From: Algibacter luteus | GTDB taxonomy: Bacteria; Bacteroidota; Bacteroidia; Flavobacteriales; Flavobacteriaceae | Length of the DNA stretch: 64,000 bases | Direction: 5' to 3' | Assembly (NCBI RefSeq): GCF_900141715.1 | Contig: NZ_FQYK01000002.1 | Location: 53,495-117,494 of the forward strand | Part shown: positions 25,896 to 34,066 of the stretch, piece after piece | Layout: every line of letters begins with the position of its first letter | Numbering within the stretch: the stretch's first letter is position 1 | Translations under genes and position numbers: made by a program | Notes under the pieces: model-generated | Database searches by the model: none | Seen by the model: only the letters and a program-made list of their open reading frames with translations | What the model was told of the DNA's origin: nothing

Positions 25896-27857
25896 CTAGT
25901 TGTTTTCAAAAGTTTTTCTCGCTTCCGTTTCAATATTTAATTGATTAACTCTGGCATCAACTTTTCGTTTAAAATCAGTATCTGCTATCGTTGCCACATT
26001 ATCTAAATAACGTACAACTTCTTGTCTTCTAATCTCAGAAAAATCCAATCCTTTCATATTAGCGCGCATCAATTCCTGTAACATATTGAACTTAGTATCA
26101 TACTCTTGTTTGAAATAAATTTCAGGGTTTTCAAACCAATCTTCTTCCAAATCAAAATCTGTTAAGCGTAACGATACCGCACTTTGAATATTTCTAACAT
26201 CACGTGAGGAGAAAAATGGAAATGCCTTTTGCATGTCTTTATATAAATTGGCATAGAAGAGGTGCTGATTGGTTTTAAATTGCTTTTCCACCTTATCGTA
26301 AATAGCATGCACGCGCTCTTCGGTAGGTTTATCAGTTAAATTTAGAATCTCACCCATGTTTTTCGCTAAACCCTGATCTTGCAAATAACTGTAATTTTCT
26401 GGTCCTTGCATATTTACAAAATCTGGCATGGTATCATCGAGTTTTCGCCACCATAAATGATCTTGATCTAAAAAGTCGTGTTCTGTTCTAGCACCATCAA
26501 TTTTAAAGCGTCCCTGAACACGCGAAATAACGGCCTTGTCTAACATTTCTGGTAGATTGGTGAATAACCCAATTGAGCTATTGCCATAATTAACAGCATA
26601 GGCACCTTCGGTATATCTTAAAAACACACCAATTACTTCCTTTACACCCGCCGAAACTCCTTGAGCCGTTCGTTCTTGTAAATTATTTTCGGCATCATCT
26701 ATAGGTGCAAAAATTAACTTAGTAGGATCTTGCATGGGCTTCATCCATTCTACCATTTTTTCTGCTGAACCACCTTGAAATGTAGATATTAAGGTATCTG
26801 GCATAGGGTGAAACAAAAACGGAATATCCAATGTATCGCAATGTTCTTTCAATCTTGTTGCAATAGCTGCTATCAACATACTTTTACCAGTTCCCGGAAT
26901 GCCGTAACCCATAAAAACAGGCATAAAACCACCTAGTTCTTGAAACGGATTCTTTTTTACCGTAAAATCGTAACTCAATAAACGTTCGGTTAAGCGTCGC
27001 GCAAAATGTTTAGCATCTCGATTACCAACAATTTGCTCAAACTGTATTTTATTGAACTCGATACTCTTTGCTGTGCCTTGAAATACATTATTCCAGCCTG
27101 AAACCGCAAATTCTGAGTTCTCAAGTTTATACGTTCTATCTTCTATAGTTTCAGTGTATTCTAAACTACTTTTTCTAAGTTGAATTTCGTCAATTAAAGC
27201 CTCAAAATAAACGACCGTAAAATCAATAACATCTTTATCCGATTTGATAATATCAGGATGCCCTAAATATTTATCATAATAAAATAAGCTGCACGAAATC
27301 CCTTTTATTGGCGACAGGAACGAAACCTCTGGAATTCCAGCAAATTTCTGCTTCATTACGCTCAAATCGTCTGATGCATAAGGTTTTAAATCGTTTAAAA
27401 TTTTATAAGCCGTAGCAAACAGCATAAACGCTGTGGCGGTATGCATTTTACTTTCAAACTCTCGTTTTCCACTGTTATTAAGAGCTGATTTATTCTCGTT
27501 TAAACTAGATAATCCAGAGGCATCATAATAACTATCTTTAATCCAAATGCCTAAAGTTATCCCTTCTTGAACTGCGTATAAGGTTTGGTTTAGATAGATA
27601 GGAATGGCCACCGAATCTGGCAACAACCGTTTTTTTAAGGCTAAAATCGTTTTTGAAACCGATGTAACCTCAACAGAGTTTGTACCATTATTAGCTCTTG
27701 ATAAATACAAAAGTATCGACTCGTCTTTCGCATTCTTATCTCGATTTTTTGCACGAGCACCTTGCTCCCATTGCACAGATTTTAAGTATGAAGCCGCTTC
27801 ATCGCGAAGCATATCGAGTTCGGTTAATTTTATAGGGAATGTTGAGTTGTGTTCCAT
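25896..27857 (-). CDS. AAA+ ATPase, core of the uncharacterised cluster
   Basis: 653 residues from ATG 27857 (MEHNSTFPIKL); an upstream in-frame TTG at 27872 lies in repeat-like sequence and is rejected. The N-terminal 280 residues are unrecognised. The AAA+ module at about 295-470 has Walker A GIPGTGKS (Lys325), Walker B LIFAPIDDAE (Asp387-Asp388 instead of the usual Asp-Glu), sensor-1 GLFTNLPEMLDKAV (Asn434) and arginine-finger candidates in ISRVQGRF (Arg446, Arg450). A helical C-terminal region follows. The layout resembles Vps4/CbbX-like AAA+ remodelling ATPases, but no family can be named. It should form an oligomer acting on one of the cluster proteins. Confidence 0.8.
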   Translation of the reverse strand: MEHNSTFPIKLTELDMLRDEAASYLKSVQWEQGARAKNRDKNAKDESILLYLSRANNGTNSVEVTSVSKTILALKKRLLPDSVAIPIYLNQTLYAVQEGITLGIWIKDSYYDASGLSSLNENKSALNNSGKREFESKMHTATAFMLFATAYKILNDLKPYASDDLSVMKQKFAGIPEVSFLSPIKGISCSLFYYDKYLGHPDIIKSDKDVIDFTVVYFEALIDEIQLRKSSLEYTETIEDRTYKLENSEFAVSGWNNVFQGTAKSIEFNKIQFEQIVGNRDAKHFARRLTERLLSYDFTVKKNPFQELGGFMPVFMGYGIPGTGKSMLIAAIATRLKEHCDTLDIPFLFHPMPDTLISTFQGGSAEKMVEWMKPMQDPTKLIFAPIDDAENNLQERTAQGVSAGVKEVIGVFLRYTEGAYAVNYGNSSIGLFTNLPEMLDKAVISRVQGRFKIDGARTEHDFLDQDHLWWRKLDDTMPDFVNMQGPENYSYLQDQGLAKNMGEILNLTDKPTEERVHAIYDKVEKQFKTNQHLFYANLYKDMQKAFPFFSSRDVRNIQSAVSLRLTDFDLEEDWFENPEIYFKQEYDTKFNMLQELMRANMKGLDFSEIRRQEVVRYLDNVATIADTDFKRKVDARVNQLNIETEARKTFENN

Positions 27858-27870
27858 AGTTTTTAGGTTC

Positions 27871-27895
27871 AATCGCAGTCGCAGTGTTCAGTCTT
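27871..27895 (-). repeat. CAGT-type microrepeat tract
   Basis: The plus strand reads CGCAGTCGCAGTGTTCAGTC, a run of degenerate CAGTNN units between two genes of the AAA+ cluster. A similar tract (TTCAGTATACAGTATTCAGT) occurs at 28984-29010 on the other side of the neighbouring gene. I recall such tracts scattered between genes in flavobacterial genomes; their function is unknown. Confidence 0.5.
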
Positions 27896-27915
27896 ACTTC
27901 ATGAGACTACGACTT

Positions 27916-28980
27916 TTACTTTTTTAAATTTATTTCTACTCCTGCAATTTCAATAGGCGGTTTAGCAAGTCCATTCATTATTTCGGGTGTTTTATTATAG
28001 AGCAACTGAATAATTCTATGCGGTGCCAAAATGTATTTTTTTATAAACACATCGTCCCAACGTTGCAATATTTGTTTACTAAAAAATCCGCCTTCTTTAA
28101 ACTCACTTTTAGAGCTTACTTCATCCACTTTCAACGAAAACGCATAAGACTCTAATGGAATTTCTTTTTTGGCAATACTTTCTAAAATCGTATGTGTTAC
28201 TTGATGTTCATCTTTAGCAAAAACATTATGTAAAGGCCCTAAATCAATACGTTTAATTAATTTCGGTGATAGTTTTGGTAACTTTCTATCAATAGTATAA
28301 GCTAAAGTATCTAAGGACATATCTCTATCGGCAACAGATTTTAGAACCTCATAAATCTCTTCCTTGTAATCGTTCACACGGTTACCATCATAATTAAAAT
28401 ACATAAAGCAAATAAACGGACGGTTATGGCTTACATCATAGAAACTCCAGCTTGTCAACAAATCGGCTACTGCACCTTCAGGAGAATTTAATATTTTACC
28501 TTGTACAAAACGATTGAATATAAATTGCTTGTTTACAGAAGTGTAATACACAATCGATGCTGCTTGGAATAATTTACTCTTCTTAATCGGCTCCTTTTTA
28601 CGCAAAAGCGTATCTAGAAACTCCTCTTTTAGTTTGGCAACTGGTGTGAGTTTCCCAAGGTATTCATCACGCAGTTCCAAATCGTTAAACAAATATCGAA
28701 ACTCCAAATAATTAGGCAATCCGGAATCTGTTAAATCCACCTTCATATTATCTTCATCATCGTACATGTATTTTACACGCATAGCTTCAATAGAATACAA
28801 CAATAAATCGCAATATTGCTTAAACAGTTTAACTTCTAAATCATCGCAAATCTTTTCACGCTGAACCGCTACAATCAATTCTTTAAAAGCAAAGTCTACC
28901 ATTCTATGATAGAAAACGTAATGCTCTTTGGAATCAAGTATTGCAGAATCTAAAGGAGTAACTATGTGATTTATGGACAT
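27916..28980 (-). CDS. Unknown soluble protein of the AAA+ cluster
   Basis: 354 residues, predominantly helical, no signal peptide or membrane segment, no motif I recognise. It has several Tyr/Phe-rich stretches (MYFNYDGNRVNDYKEE, YYTSVNKQFIFNRF) and ends in a short amphipathic segment. It lies directly upstream of the AAA+ gene (58-base gap filled by a microrepeat) and downstream of the coiled-coil gene, so it could be an adaptor or substrate of the ATPase; that is inference from position. Confidence 0.65.
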   Translation of the reverse strand: MSINHIVTPLDSAILDSKEHYVFYHRMVDFAFKELIVAVQREKICDDLEVKLFKQYCDLLLYSIEAMRVKYMYDDEDNMKVDLTDSGLPNYLEFRYLFNDLELRDEYLGKLTPVAKLKEEFLDTLLRKKEPIKKSKLFQAASIVYYTSVNKQFIFNRFVQGKILNSPEGAVADLLTSWSFYDVSHNRPFICFMYFNYDGNRVNDYKEEIYEVLKSVADRDMSLDTLAYTIDRKLPKLSPKLIKRIDLGPLHNVFAKDEHQVTHTILESIAKKEIPLESYAFSLKVDEVSSKSEFKEGGFFSKQILQRWDDVFIKKYILAPHRIIQLLYNKTPEIMNGLAKPPIEIAGVEINLKK

Positions 28981-29042
28981 GTTTTAGTCTTCAGTATACA
29001 GTATTCAGTTTTGCAACGAATACACTAATATTTTAATAATTT

Positions 29043-29145
29043 GGGCGCCTGCCTGCCGGCAGGCAGGTTACCACGAGGGTCGGGCTATCCGTTACAAGTT
29101 CTCGCTCGTGCCTCGCTGTGGGCTTTCCACTGCTATCCCTAACGC
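29043..29145. repeat. GC-rich palindromic intergenic repeat
   Basis: A G+C-rich island in AT-rich surroundings. It opens with the perfect 20-base palindrome CCTGCCTGCCGGCAGGCAGG (29048-29067) and continues with GGGTCGGGCTATCCG and, near the end, CTGCTATCCCTAACGC. I recall sequences of this type as multicopy intergenic repeats in flavobacterial genomes. Only one copy is in this window, so the multicopy claim is not shown here. Confidence 0.6.
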
Positions 29146-29186
29146 AGAACATAAATAAAATTAAACTTTAAGTTTCATTTAATAAT

Positions 29187-29207
29187 ATTCCCGCAAGAAG
29201 CGGGAAT
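29187..29207. repeat. ATTCCCGC hairpin
   Basis: Perfect 8-base inverted repeat ATTCCCGC, loop AAGAA, GCGGGAAT, 13 bases after the end of the coiled-coil gene. No T-run follows, so it is more likely a small palindromic repeat or RNA-processing hairpin than a strong terminator. Confidence 0.5.
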
Positions 29208-29220
29208 CAAAACATATCGT

Positions 29221-30564
29221 TTAGCTTAACAAATCGTCTTCACTAGTTTTTGGTTTTGGCTTACCAGCAGGCTCACCATCATCACTAGAAGGCGTATTGG
29301 CATCCGCATTATAATAATCTTCAAAAATCTCTTTCATATCGATACCGTAGCGCTCAGCAAAATTCTTTTGTATTTCGCCATCTTTAGCTCGAATTTCTTG
29401 TAAAGCTTCTGCGTAACTACTGTAAACACCTTGCATCACTTTTTCGTGAACAGGAATGTTATCCATCATATCTTGTCTTGCTTTGGCACTAGCCGTATGC
29501 ATTGACGCTAACGTTTCACCAATATGCTCATCGGTTTTAACACCTAAATGTTCTAATATCGCAGCAAATTCTTGGTCTGTACGTGCTTTTAAAGCCACTA
29601 CATAACCATCGTAATATTTTAAACGCTCCTCAGTATCCGATTTCAGTTTAGCCCGGTGTGTTTGTAAATTACTACGTAACGATGTTAAAACTTTAATAGT
29701 TAAGTTATGCTTATGCACAAAACTATCTTTACTGGCTGCAAGTGTAGTATAAGCGTTTTTAAGACCTTCAAGCTCTTCAACTTTTTGTTCCAATTGTGTT
29801 ACTTTACCAACGGCTTGAGCATATTCAGCAGACTGTTTATCAACGATATCTTCTAGCTCTTGGCGTGCTTGTTTTAATAATGCGTAGTTTTCTTCAAGCT
29901 TTGCTTCTACTTCTTTTTTCTTTTCTAAAGCTTTTGTATGGTTTATTGTGGCTTCCACAATAGCATCTTGAAGTTTATCTTCAACCTCTTTAATTTCAAC
30001 TTCACGATTTTTTAAACGTGTAACCGCAGCTTGCGATTTATACGAAAGCTCACTAAGTAGCGTTTGCACATCGGCACTTTCTATACGTTCTTGAAACATA
30101 GCCTTTGCCTTATTATCTGCTCCTGCTCTCACCTTTTCTGCTTCCTTTAAGGCTACTTCAGCTTTGGCGATTTTACTTTTACGTCCCCAAAGATTATTCC
30201 ACCAAGTATCTGGTTTTGCTTTGGCATCTTCCAATTCAATCTTAGCACGATCTAAAGCTTTTTGAGCGTCGTCAATTACTTTTTGCTCGTTGGCATTAAG
30301 CGCAGAAAATTTTTCAAAAATAATACCTACCTCATCTTGATAATCGGTTAAATCCTTAATGGCGTCTAAAAGCGTTGTTCTGTCTTTTTCTGCCATGTGC
30401 ACCACATCATCTAAAGTTGCATTTAGTATTTTCTGGCGAACCTCAGGATCATCTTCTTGCGACAATTTAGATTTCATAGTGTCAATGGCTTTTCCCCAAT
30501 TAACATCTACTTTTTCGGTTTTTTCGTTGGAAGAGGTTTCTAATAAATCAAAATCATCAGACAT
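29221..30564 (-). CDS. Long coiled-coil protein heading the AAA+ cluster
   Basis: 447 residues. Residues about 80-310 are nearly continuous heptad-type helix rich in Ala, Glu and Lys, interrupted by DTWWNNLWGRKSKIAKAE, whose Trp cluster and basic residues could contact membrane. A C-terminal helical region (YGIDMKEIFEDYY) and a Pro/Asp-rich tail follow. No signal peptide. I recall relatives carrying the loose name microtubule-binding protein; the overall type recalls TelA or PspA-like membrane-associated coiled coils, without a sequence match I can show. First gene of the cluster; an inverted repeat lies 48 bases upstream. Confidence 0.7.
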   Translation of the reverse strand: MSDDFDLLETSSNEKTEKVDVNWGKAIDTMKSKLSQEDDPEVRQKILNATLDDVVHMAEKDRTTLLDAIKDLTDYQDEVGIIFEKFSALNANEQKVIDDAQKALDRAKIELEDAKAKPDTWWNNLWGRKSKIAKAEVALKEAEKVRAGADNKAKAMFQERIESADVQTLLSELSYKSQAAVTRLKNREVEIKEVEDKLQDAIVEATINHTKALEKKKEVEAKLEENYALLKQARQELEDIVDKQSAEYAQAVGKVTQLEQKVEELEGLKNAYTTLAASKDSFVHKHNLTIKVLTSLRSNLQTHRAKLKSDTEERLKYYDGYVVALKARTDQEFAAILEHLGVKTDEHIGETLASMHTASAKARQDMMDNIPVHEKVMQGVYSSYAEALQEIRAKDGEIQKNFAERYGIDMKEIFEDYYNADANTPSSDDGEPAGKPKPKTSEDDLLS

Positions 30565-30611
30565 GGTGTATTTAGTATTTAAAGTTGTACAATAATATGG
30601 TTAAGCAAGTT

Positions 30612-30643
30612 CGTTAAAATTTATTAAAATCAAAATTTTAACG
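30612..30643. promoter_or_regulatory. Inverted repeat between the divergent halves of the AAA+ locus
   Basis: CGTTAAAATTT (30612-30622) and AAATTTTAACG (30633-30643) form an 11-base perfect inverted repeat with a 10-base spacer. It lies 48 bases upstream of the coiled-coil gene and about 150 bases upstream of the divergent small membrane protein, a good place for an operator. Confidence 0.5.
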
Positions 30644-30756
30644 GCTCTAAATATTGGTAGACGATGTAAATAAAATGTTACAACATTTTTATATTTTTTT
30701 AATAAGTCGGTGAATAACATTACAAAACATCTTTAAAAGCAATGCATATTTAGCAG

Positions 30757-30764
30757 TATATTTG
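30757..30764 (+). promoter_or_regulatory. Probable -7 element for the small membrane-protein pair
   Basis: TATATTTG fits TAnnTTTG and ends 29 bases before ATG 30794. No TTG at the usual upstream distance. Confidence 0.4.
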
Positions 30765-30793
30765 AGCAGCTTTTAATTAACCATTATACAATC

Positions 30794-31036
30794 ATGCTTG
30801 CTTACCAAATCTATACTTTAAAATTTAACCTCGGCTTAATTACTCAATCTCAAATTGTAACATTACTAGTTATTGTTACTGTGTTTTTTGGAGTTTTATT
30901 GCTTCTAGGCGTAAGAAAATCATATCTGCTTAAAAAAGAAAATGAACGATTAGACGAGATGAATAGAAAAATTGCAGAGGAAGAAGAAAAACCATATAAA
31001 GACTTTACTGAAGGCCATATGTATGGCGATAATTAA
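30794..31036 (+). CDS. 80-residue membrane protein, divergent from the AAA+ cluster
   Basis: One clear transmembrane helix at about 22-42 (VTLLVIVTVFFGVLLLLGV) followed by a highly charged cytoplasmic helix (KKENERLDEMNRKIAEEEE) and a tail KDFTEGHMYGDN. Not recognised. Divergent from the coiled-coil gene across an inverted repeat, followed 33 bases later by a second small membrane protein of the same layout. Confidence 0.65.
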   Translation: MLAYQIYTLKFNLGLITQSQIVTLLVIVTVFFGVLLLLGVRKSYLLKKENERLDEMNRKIAEEEEKPYKDFTEGHMYGDN

Positions 31037-31069
31037 TAATTACCCAAATAAAACTTTGCCAAATAATTT

Positions 31070-31270
31070 ATGGAAGCCCTACTCTTACTTATTTTAATTA
31101 ATGCCGTAGTATTAATTTTTGCTTTTAAAACTAAAATGGGACTTTTTACCATTTCTCCAGAAGAACAATGGAAAAAGGAAATTGATGAATTTAATAATAA
31201 TATAAAATCCATAAAGAAACTAGAACAGGAATCGGATTTCAAAATAGGACCTGATCATATTTACAAATAA
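31070..31270 (+). CDS. 66-residue membrane-anchored protein
   Basis: N-terminal hydrophobic helix at about 2-19, then a charged helical segment (EEQWKKEIDEFNNNIKSIKK) and a short tail DFKIGPDHIYK. Same design as the preceding 80-residue protein, probably the second gene of a two-gene transcript that ends at the terminator just after it. Function unknown. Confidence 0.65.
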   Translation: MEALLLLILINAVVLIFAFKTKMGLFTISPEEQWKKEIDEFNNNIKSIKKLEQESDFKIGPDHIYK

Positions 31271-31300
31271 AAAACGCCCACTTTTCAGTGAGCGTTCTTT
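31269..31300. terminator. Bidirectional terminator
   Basis: AACGC-C-CACT, loop TTTC, AGTG-A-GCGTT, with A-run and T-run flanks and one internal mismatch. Lies between the small membrane gene and the convergent ettA. Confidence 0.75.
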
Positions 31301-31304
31301 ACTT

Positions 31305-32996
31305 TTATCTAACTAGCTTTTTATACTTTATTCGTTTCGGCATTAAATCGCCACCCAATCGTTTTTTCTTATTTTCTTCATAATCAGAAAAACTACCTTC
31401 AAAGAAATATACTTGCGAGTCCCCTTCAAAAGCTAAAATATGCGTACATATTCTATCTAAAAACCAACGGTCGTGACTAATTACTACCGCACAACCTGCA
31501 AAGTTTTCTAAACCCTCTTCTAAGGCTCGTAATGTATTCACATCAAGGTCGTTAGTTGGCTCATCTAAAAGCAACACGTTACCTTCTTCTTTTAAAGTCA
31601 TGGCTAAATGCAAGCGGTTACGCTCACCACCAGAAAGCAAACTTACTTTTTTGTTTTGCTCACTTCCGCTAAAATTAAATCGACTTAAATAAGCTCTAGA
31701 ATTTACCTGTTTCCCTCCCATTAAAATCAATTCTTGCTCATCACTAAAATTTTGCCAAATGGATTTTTCAGGATCTATATTGGAGTGTTTCTGATCGACA
31801 TAGGCTATTTTTGCAGTATCGCCAACAATAAACTCTCCTTTGTCTGGTGTTTCCTCACCCATAATCATTTTAAAAATTGTGGTTTTACCAGCACCATTTG
31901 GACCAATAATGCCTACAATTCCAGCTTGAGGTAAATTAAAGTTTAAATCGTCGTATAACAATTTATCCCCATAAGCTTTTGCAACACCTTTAGCTTCAAT
32001 AACATTGGTTCCTAAACGTGGACCATTTGGAATGTAAATTTCTAGTTTTTCATCAAGTTGCTTTTGGTCTTGACTCATGAGCTTATCGTAATTCTTTAAA
32101 CGCGCTTTTTGTTTGGTTTGACGCCCTTTAGCACCTTGCCTAACCCATTCTAACTCCCGTTCTAAAGTTTTTTGACGTTTAGAAGCTGCTTTTCCTTCTT
32201 GAGCCATTCGCTTAGATTTTTGATCTAACCAAGAGGAATAGTTTCCTTTCCATGGAATGCCTTCACCTCTATCCAACTCTAAAATCCAACCTGCTACATT
32301 GTCTAGAAAATATCTATCATGCGTTACTGCGATTACTGTACCTTTATACTGTGCTAAATGATGCTCTAACCAATGTACCGATTCGGCATCGAGGTGATTG
32401 GTAGGTTCATCTAACAATAATACATCTGGTTCTTGCAATAACAACCTACACAACGCTACACGACGACGCTCTCCACCAGAAAGGACACTTATTTTTTTAT
32501 CACCTTCGGGAGTACGTAAAGCATCCATAGCGATTTCCAATTTAGTATCGAGTTCCCAAGCATTTGCTGCGTCAATTTGGTCTTGAAGTTCCGCTTGACG
32601 ATTCATCAATTTCTCCATTTTATCAGGATCAGAGTACACTTCTTCTAACCCAAACATGTCGTTTATTTTATTGTATTCATCAAGAATTGCAACAGTTTCT
32701 GCAGCGCCTTCACGCACAATCTCCATAACGGTTTTATCGTCGTCTAGTTTTGGTTCTTGCTCTAAATAGCCAACTGAATAATCTTGAGAAAAAACAACAT
32801 CGCCTTGATAGTTTTTATCAACACCTGCAATAATTTTTAATAACGTTGATTTACCAGAACCATTAAGACCTAAAATCCCAATTTTGGCTCCATAAAAAAA
32901 GCTTAAGTAAATATTTTTTAATACAGGTGTATTGGCGCTTTGAAATGTCTTAGTAACCCCAGACATTGAGAAAATTATTTTTTTATCGTCGCTCAT
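31305..32996 (-). CDS. ettA: ABC-F ATPase EttA (translational throttle)
   Basis: 563 residues (E. coli EttA 555). Two ABC domains in one chain, no membrane segments: Walker A GLNGSGKST (about 43-51) and GPNGAGKTT; signatures LSGGERRRVALCRLL and LSGGERNRLHLA; Walker B VLLLDEPTNHLD and VLLLDEPTNDLD. Between the domains is the EttA-type linker with a long charged helix (KSKRMAQEGKAASKRQKTLE). EttA binds the ribosomal E site and gates early elongation according to energy state. Downstream of a small CAL67264-type membrane gene (36-base gap). Confidence 0.93.
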   Translation of the reverse strand: MSDDKKIIFSMSGVTKTFQSANTPVLKNIYLSFFYGAKIGILGLNGSGKSTLLKIIAGVDKNYQGDVVFSQDYSVGYLEQEPKLDDDKTVMEIVREGAAETVAILDEYNKINDMFGLEEVYSDPDKMEKLMNRQAELQDQIDAANAWELDTKLEIAMDALRTPEGDKKISVLSGGERRRVALCRLLLQEPDVLLLDEPTNHLDAESVHWLEHHLAQYKGTVIAVTHDRYFLDNVAGWILELDRGEGIPWKGNYSSWLDQKSKRMAQEGKAASKRQKTLERELEWVRQGAKGRQTKQKARLKNYDKLMSQDQKQLDEKLEIYIPNGPRLGTNVIEAKGVAKAYGDKLLYDDLNFNLPQAGIVGIIGPNGAGKTTIFKMIMGEETPDKGEFIVGDTAKIAYVDQKHSNIDPEKSIWQNFSDEQELILMGGKQVNSRAYLSRFNFSGSEQNKKVSLLSGGERNRLHLAMTLKEEGNVLLLDEPTNDLDVNTLRALEEGLENFAGCAVVISHDRWFLDRICTHILAFEGDSQVYFFEGSFSDYEENKKKRLGGDLMPKRIKYKKLVR

Positions 32997-33032
32997 TGTG
33001 CTTGTTAATTTTTTGTTGAGTTTGTTTTTATT

Positions 33033-33215
33033 CTACACTCTACCTTTAAGAGCATTAAATACCCAAGCAATTGCAAAAAAGCCTATACCTACAGTGGCAA
33101 ACCCCCACCCTGCAACATCGTCATATCTATATGCACCCATTAATATGAGTACAACACCCATAATAATCATTAATACTGTTGCCCAAGCTAGTACTGTATT
33201 TTTGTTCATTGCCAT
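33033..33215 (-). CDS. CAL67264-type small membrane protein
   Basis: 60 residues with two transmembrane helices (AWATVLMIIMGVVLILMGAY and GWGFATVGIGFFAIAWVFNA) joined by RYDDVA and ending LKGRV. This matches my memory of the flavobacterial small membrane family named after CAL67264. The start could also be the internal ATG two codons on. Upstream of ettA on the same strand. Function unknown. Confidence 0.75.
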   Translation of the reverse strand: MAMNKNTVLAWATVLMIIMGVVLILMGAYRYDDVAGWGFATVGIGFFAIAWVFNALKGRV

Positions 33216-33327
33216 TTTCGTTTCATTTATTGGTTAGTCTAAAAGCAAATATCGCATTTTTAAATAAAAAAGCACCCAAAAATTGGATGCTTATTTACAA
33301 TAAATAAAATTTAGAGTTATTGAGTTA

Positions 33328-34047
33328 TTAAAGCATAGGAATCTCAATAAACAATAAACTAGAATCTGCAATAGCGTTCACTTTAAATACATCTGTTTCA
33401 GAAATCCCTACAGCATCTCGTGACTGTAAAGATTCATCTGCAACTAATACTTCTCCGTAAACTGTCATCATGTAAACGCCATGAATATCACTCTTTAATT
33501 GATATTCGAATGTTTTGCCTGCCTCCAAATCTATTCGAGAAATGACAGCATTCTGATGGATTTTTAAACTTCCTTTATGGTCTTCATCTATAGAAGTTAC
33601 TAAAACTTGAAGTTTATTTTTTCTATCCGCTTCTTCAAATGCCTTCTGATCATATCGCGGTGTAACATTCTGTTTATTTGGCATAATCCAAATTTGAAAT
33701 AAGCCTAAGTGCTCATTTGCTGAACCGTTTATTTCAGAATGCTGAATACCAGTTCCAGCAGACATAATTTGAACCTCTCCAGGCAAAACCGACTGCCAAT
33801 CGTTATGCATAGAATCTCTATGTTTGAGTTCGCCTTTTAATGGAATAGTAATAATTTCCATATTATCATGAGGGTGTGTTCCAAAGCCCATTTTTGGCGC
33901 AATAATATCGTCATTAAGAACTCGTAAAGCACCAAATTGAATTTTATCCTTATCAAAGTAATTAGCAAAACTAAATGAATGATTGGCTTGTAACCAACCA
34001 TGATTTGCAAATCCTCTATCTTCTGCTTTATGTATTACTGTTTTCAT
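33328..34047 (-). CDS. Pirin-family protein
   Basis: 239 residues, bicupin. Metal ligands of the N-terminal cupin are present in GTHPHDNMEI (His58, His60) and GIQHSE (His103, Glu105). Length and the opening AEDRGFANHGWLQANHSFSF fit the YhhW/pirin group, some of which have quercetin dioxygenase activity while others act as redox-sensing regulators. Last gene of an operon after an FMN reductase, an acetyltransferase and a MarR regulator, so a role in oxidative or electrophile stress is likely. Confidence 0.9.
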   Translation of the reverse strand: MKTVIHKAEDRGFANHGWLQANHSFSFANYFDKDKIQFGALRVLNDDIIAPKMGFGTHPHDNMEIITIPLKGELKHRDSMHNDWQSVLPGEVQIMSAGTGIQHSEINGSANEHLGLFQIWIMPNKQNVTPRYDQKAFEEADRKNKLQVLVTSIDEDHKGSLKIHQNAVISRIDLEAGKTFEYQLKSDIHGVYMMTVYGEVLVADESLQSRDAVGISETDVFKVNAIADSSLLFIEIPML

Positions 34048-34066
34048 TATAATTTCCTTTCTTTAA

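Noticed and set aside
27858-27872. TTG start for the AAA+ ATPase
   Set aside because: It falls in microrepeat-like sequence and adds only five residues; ATG 27857 is sufficient. The same reasoning removed TTG starts at 34818, 43227, 60816 and 62535.
32998-33237. 79-codon open frame on the plus strand opposite the CAL67264-type gene
   Set aside because: Antisense to a convincing small membrane protein; hydrophobicity is mirrored from the real gene.
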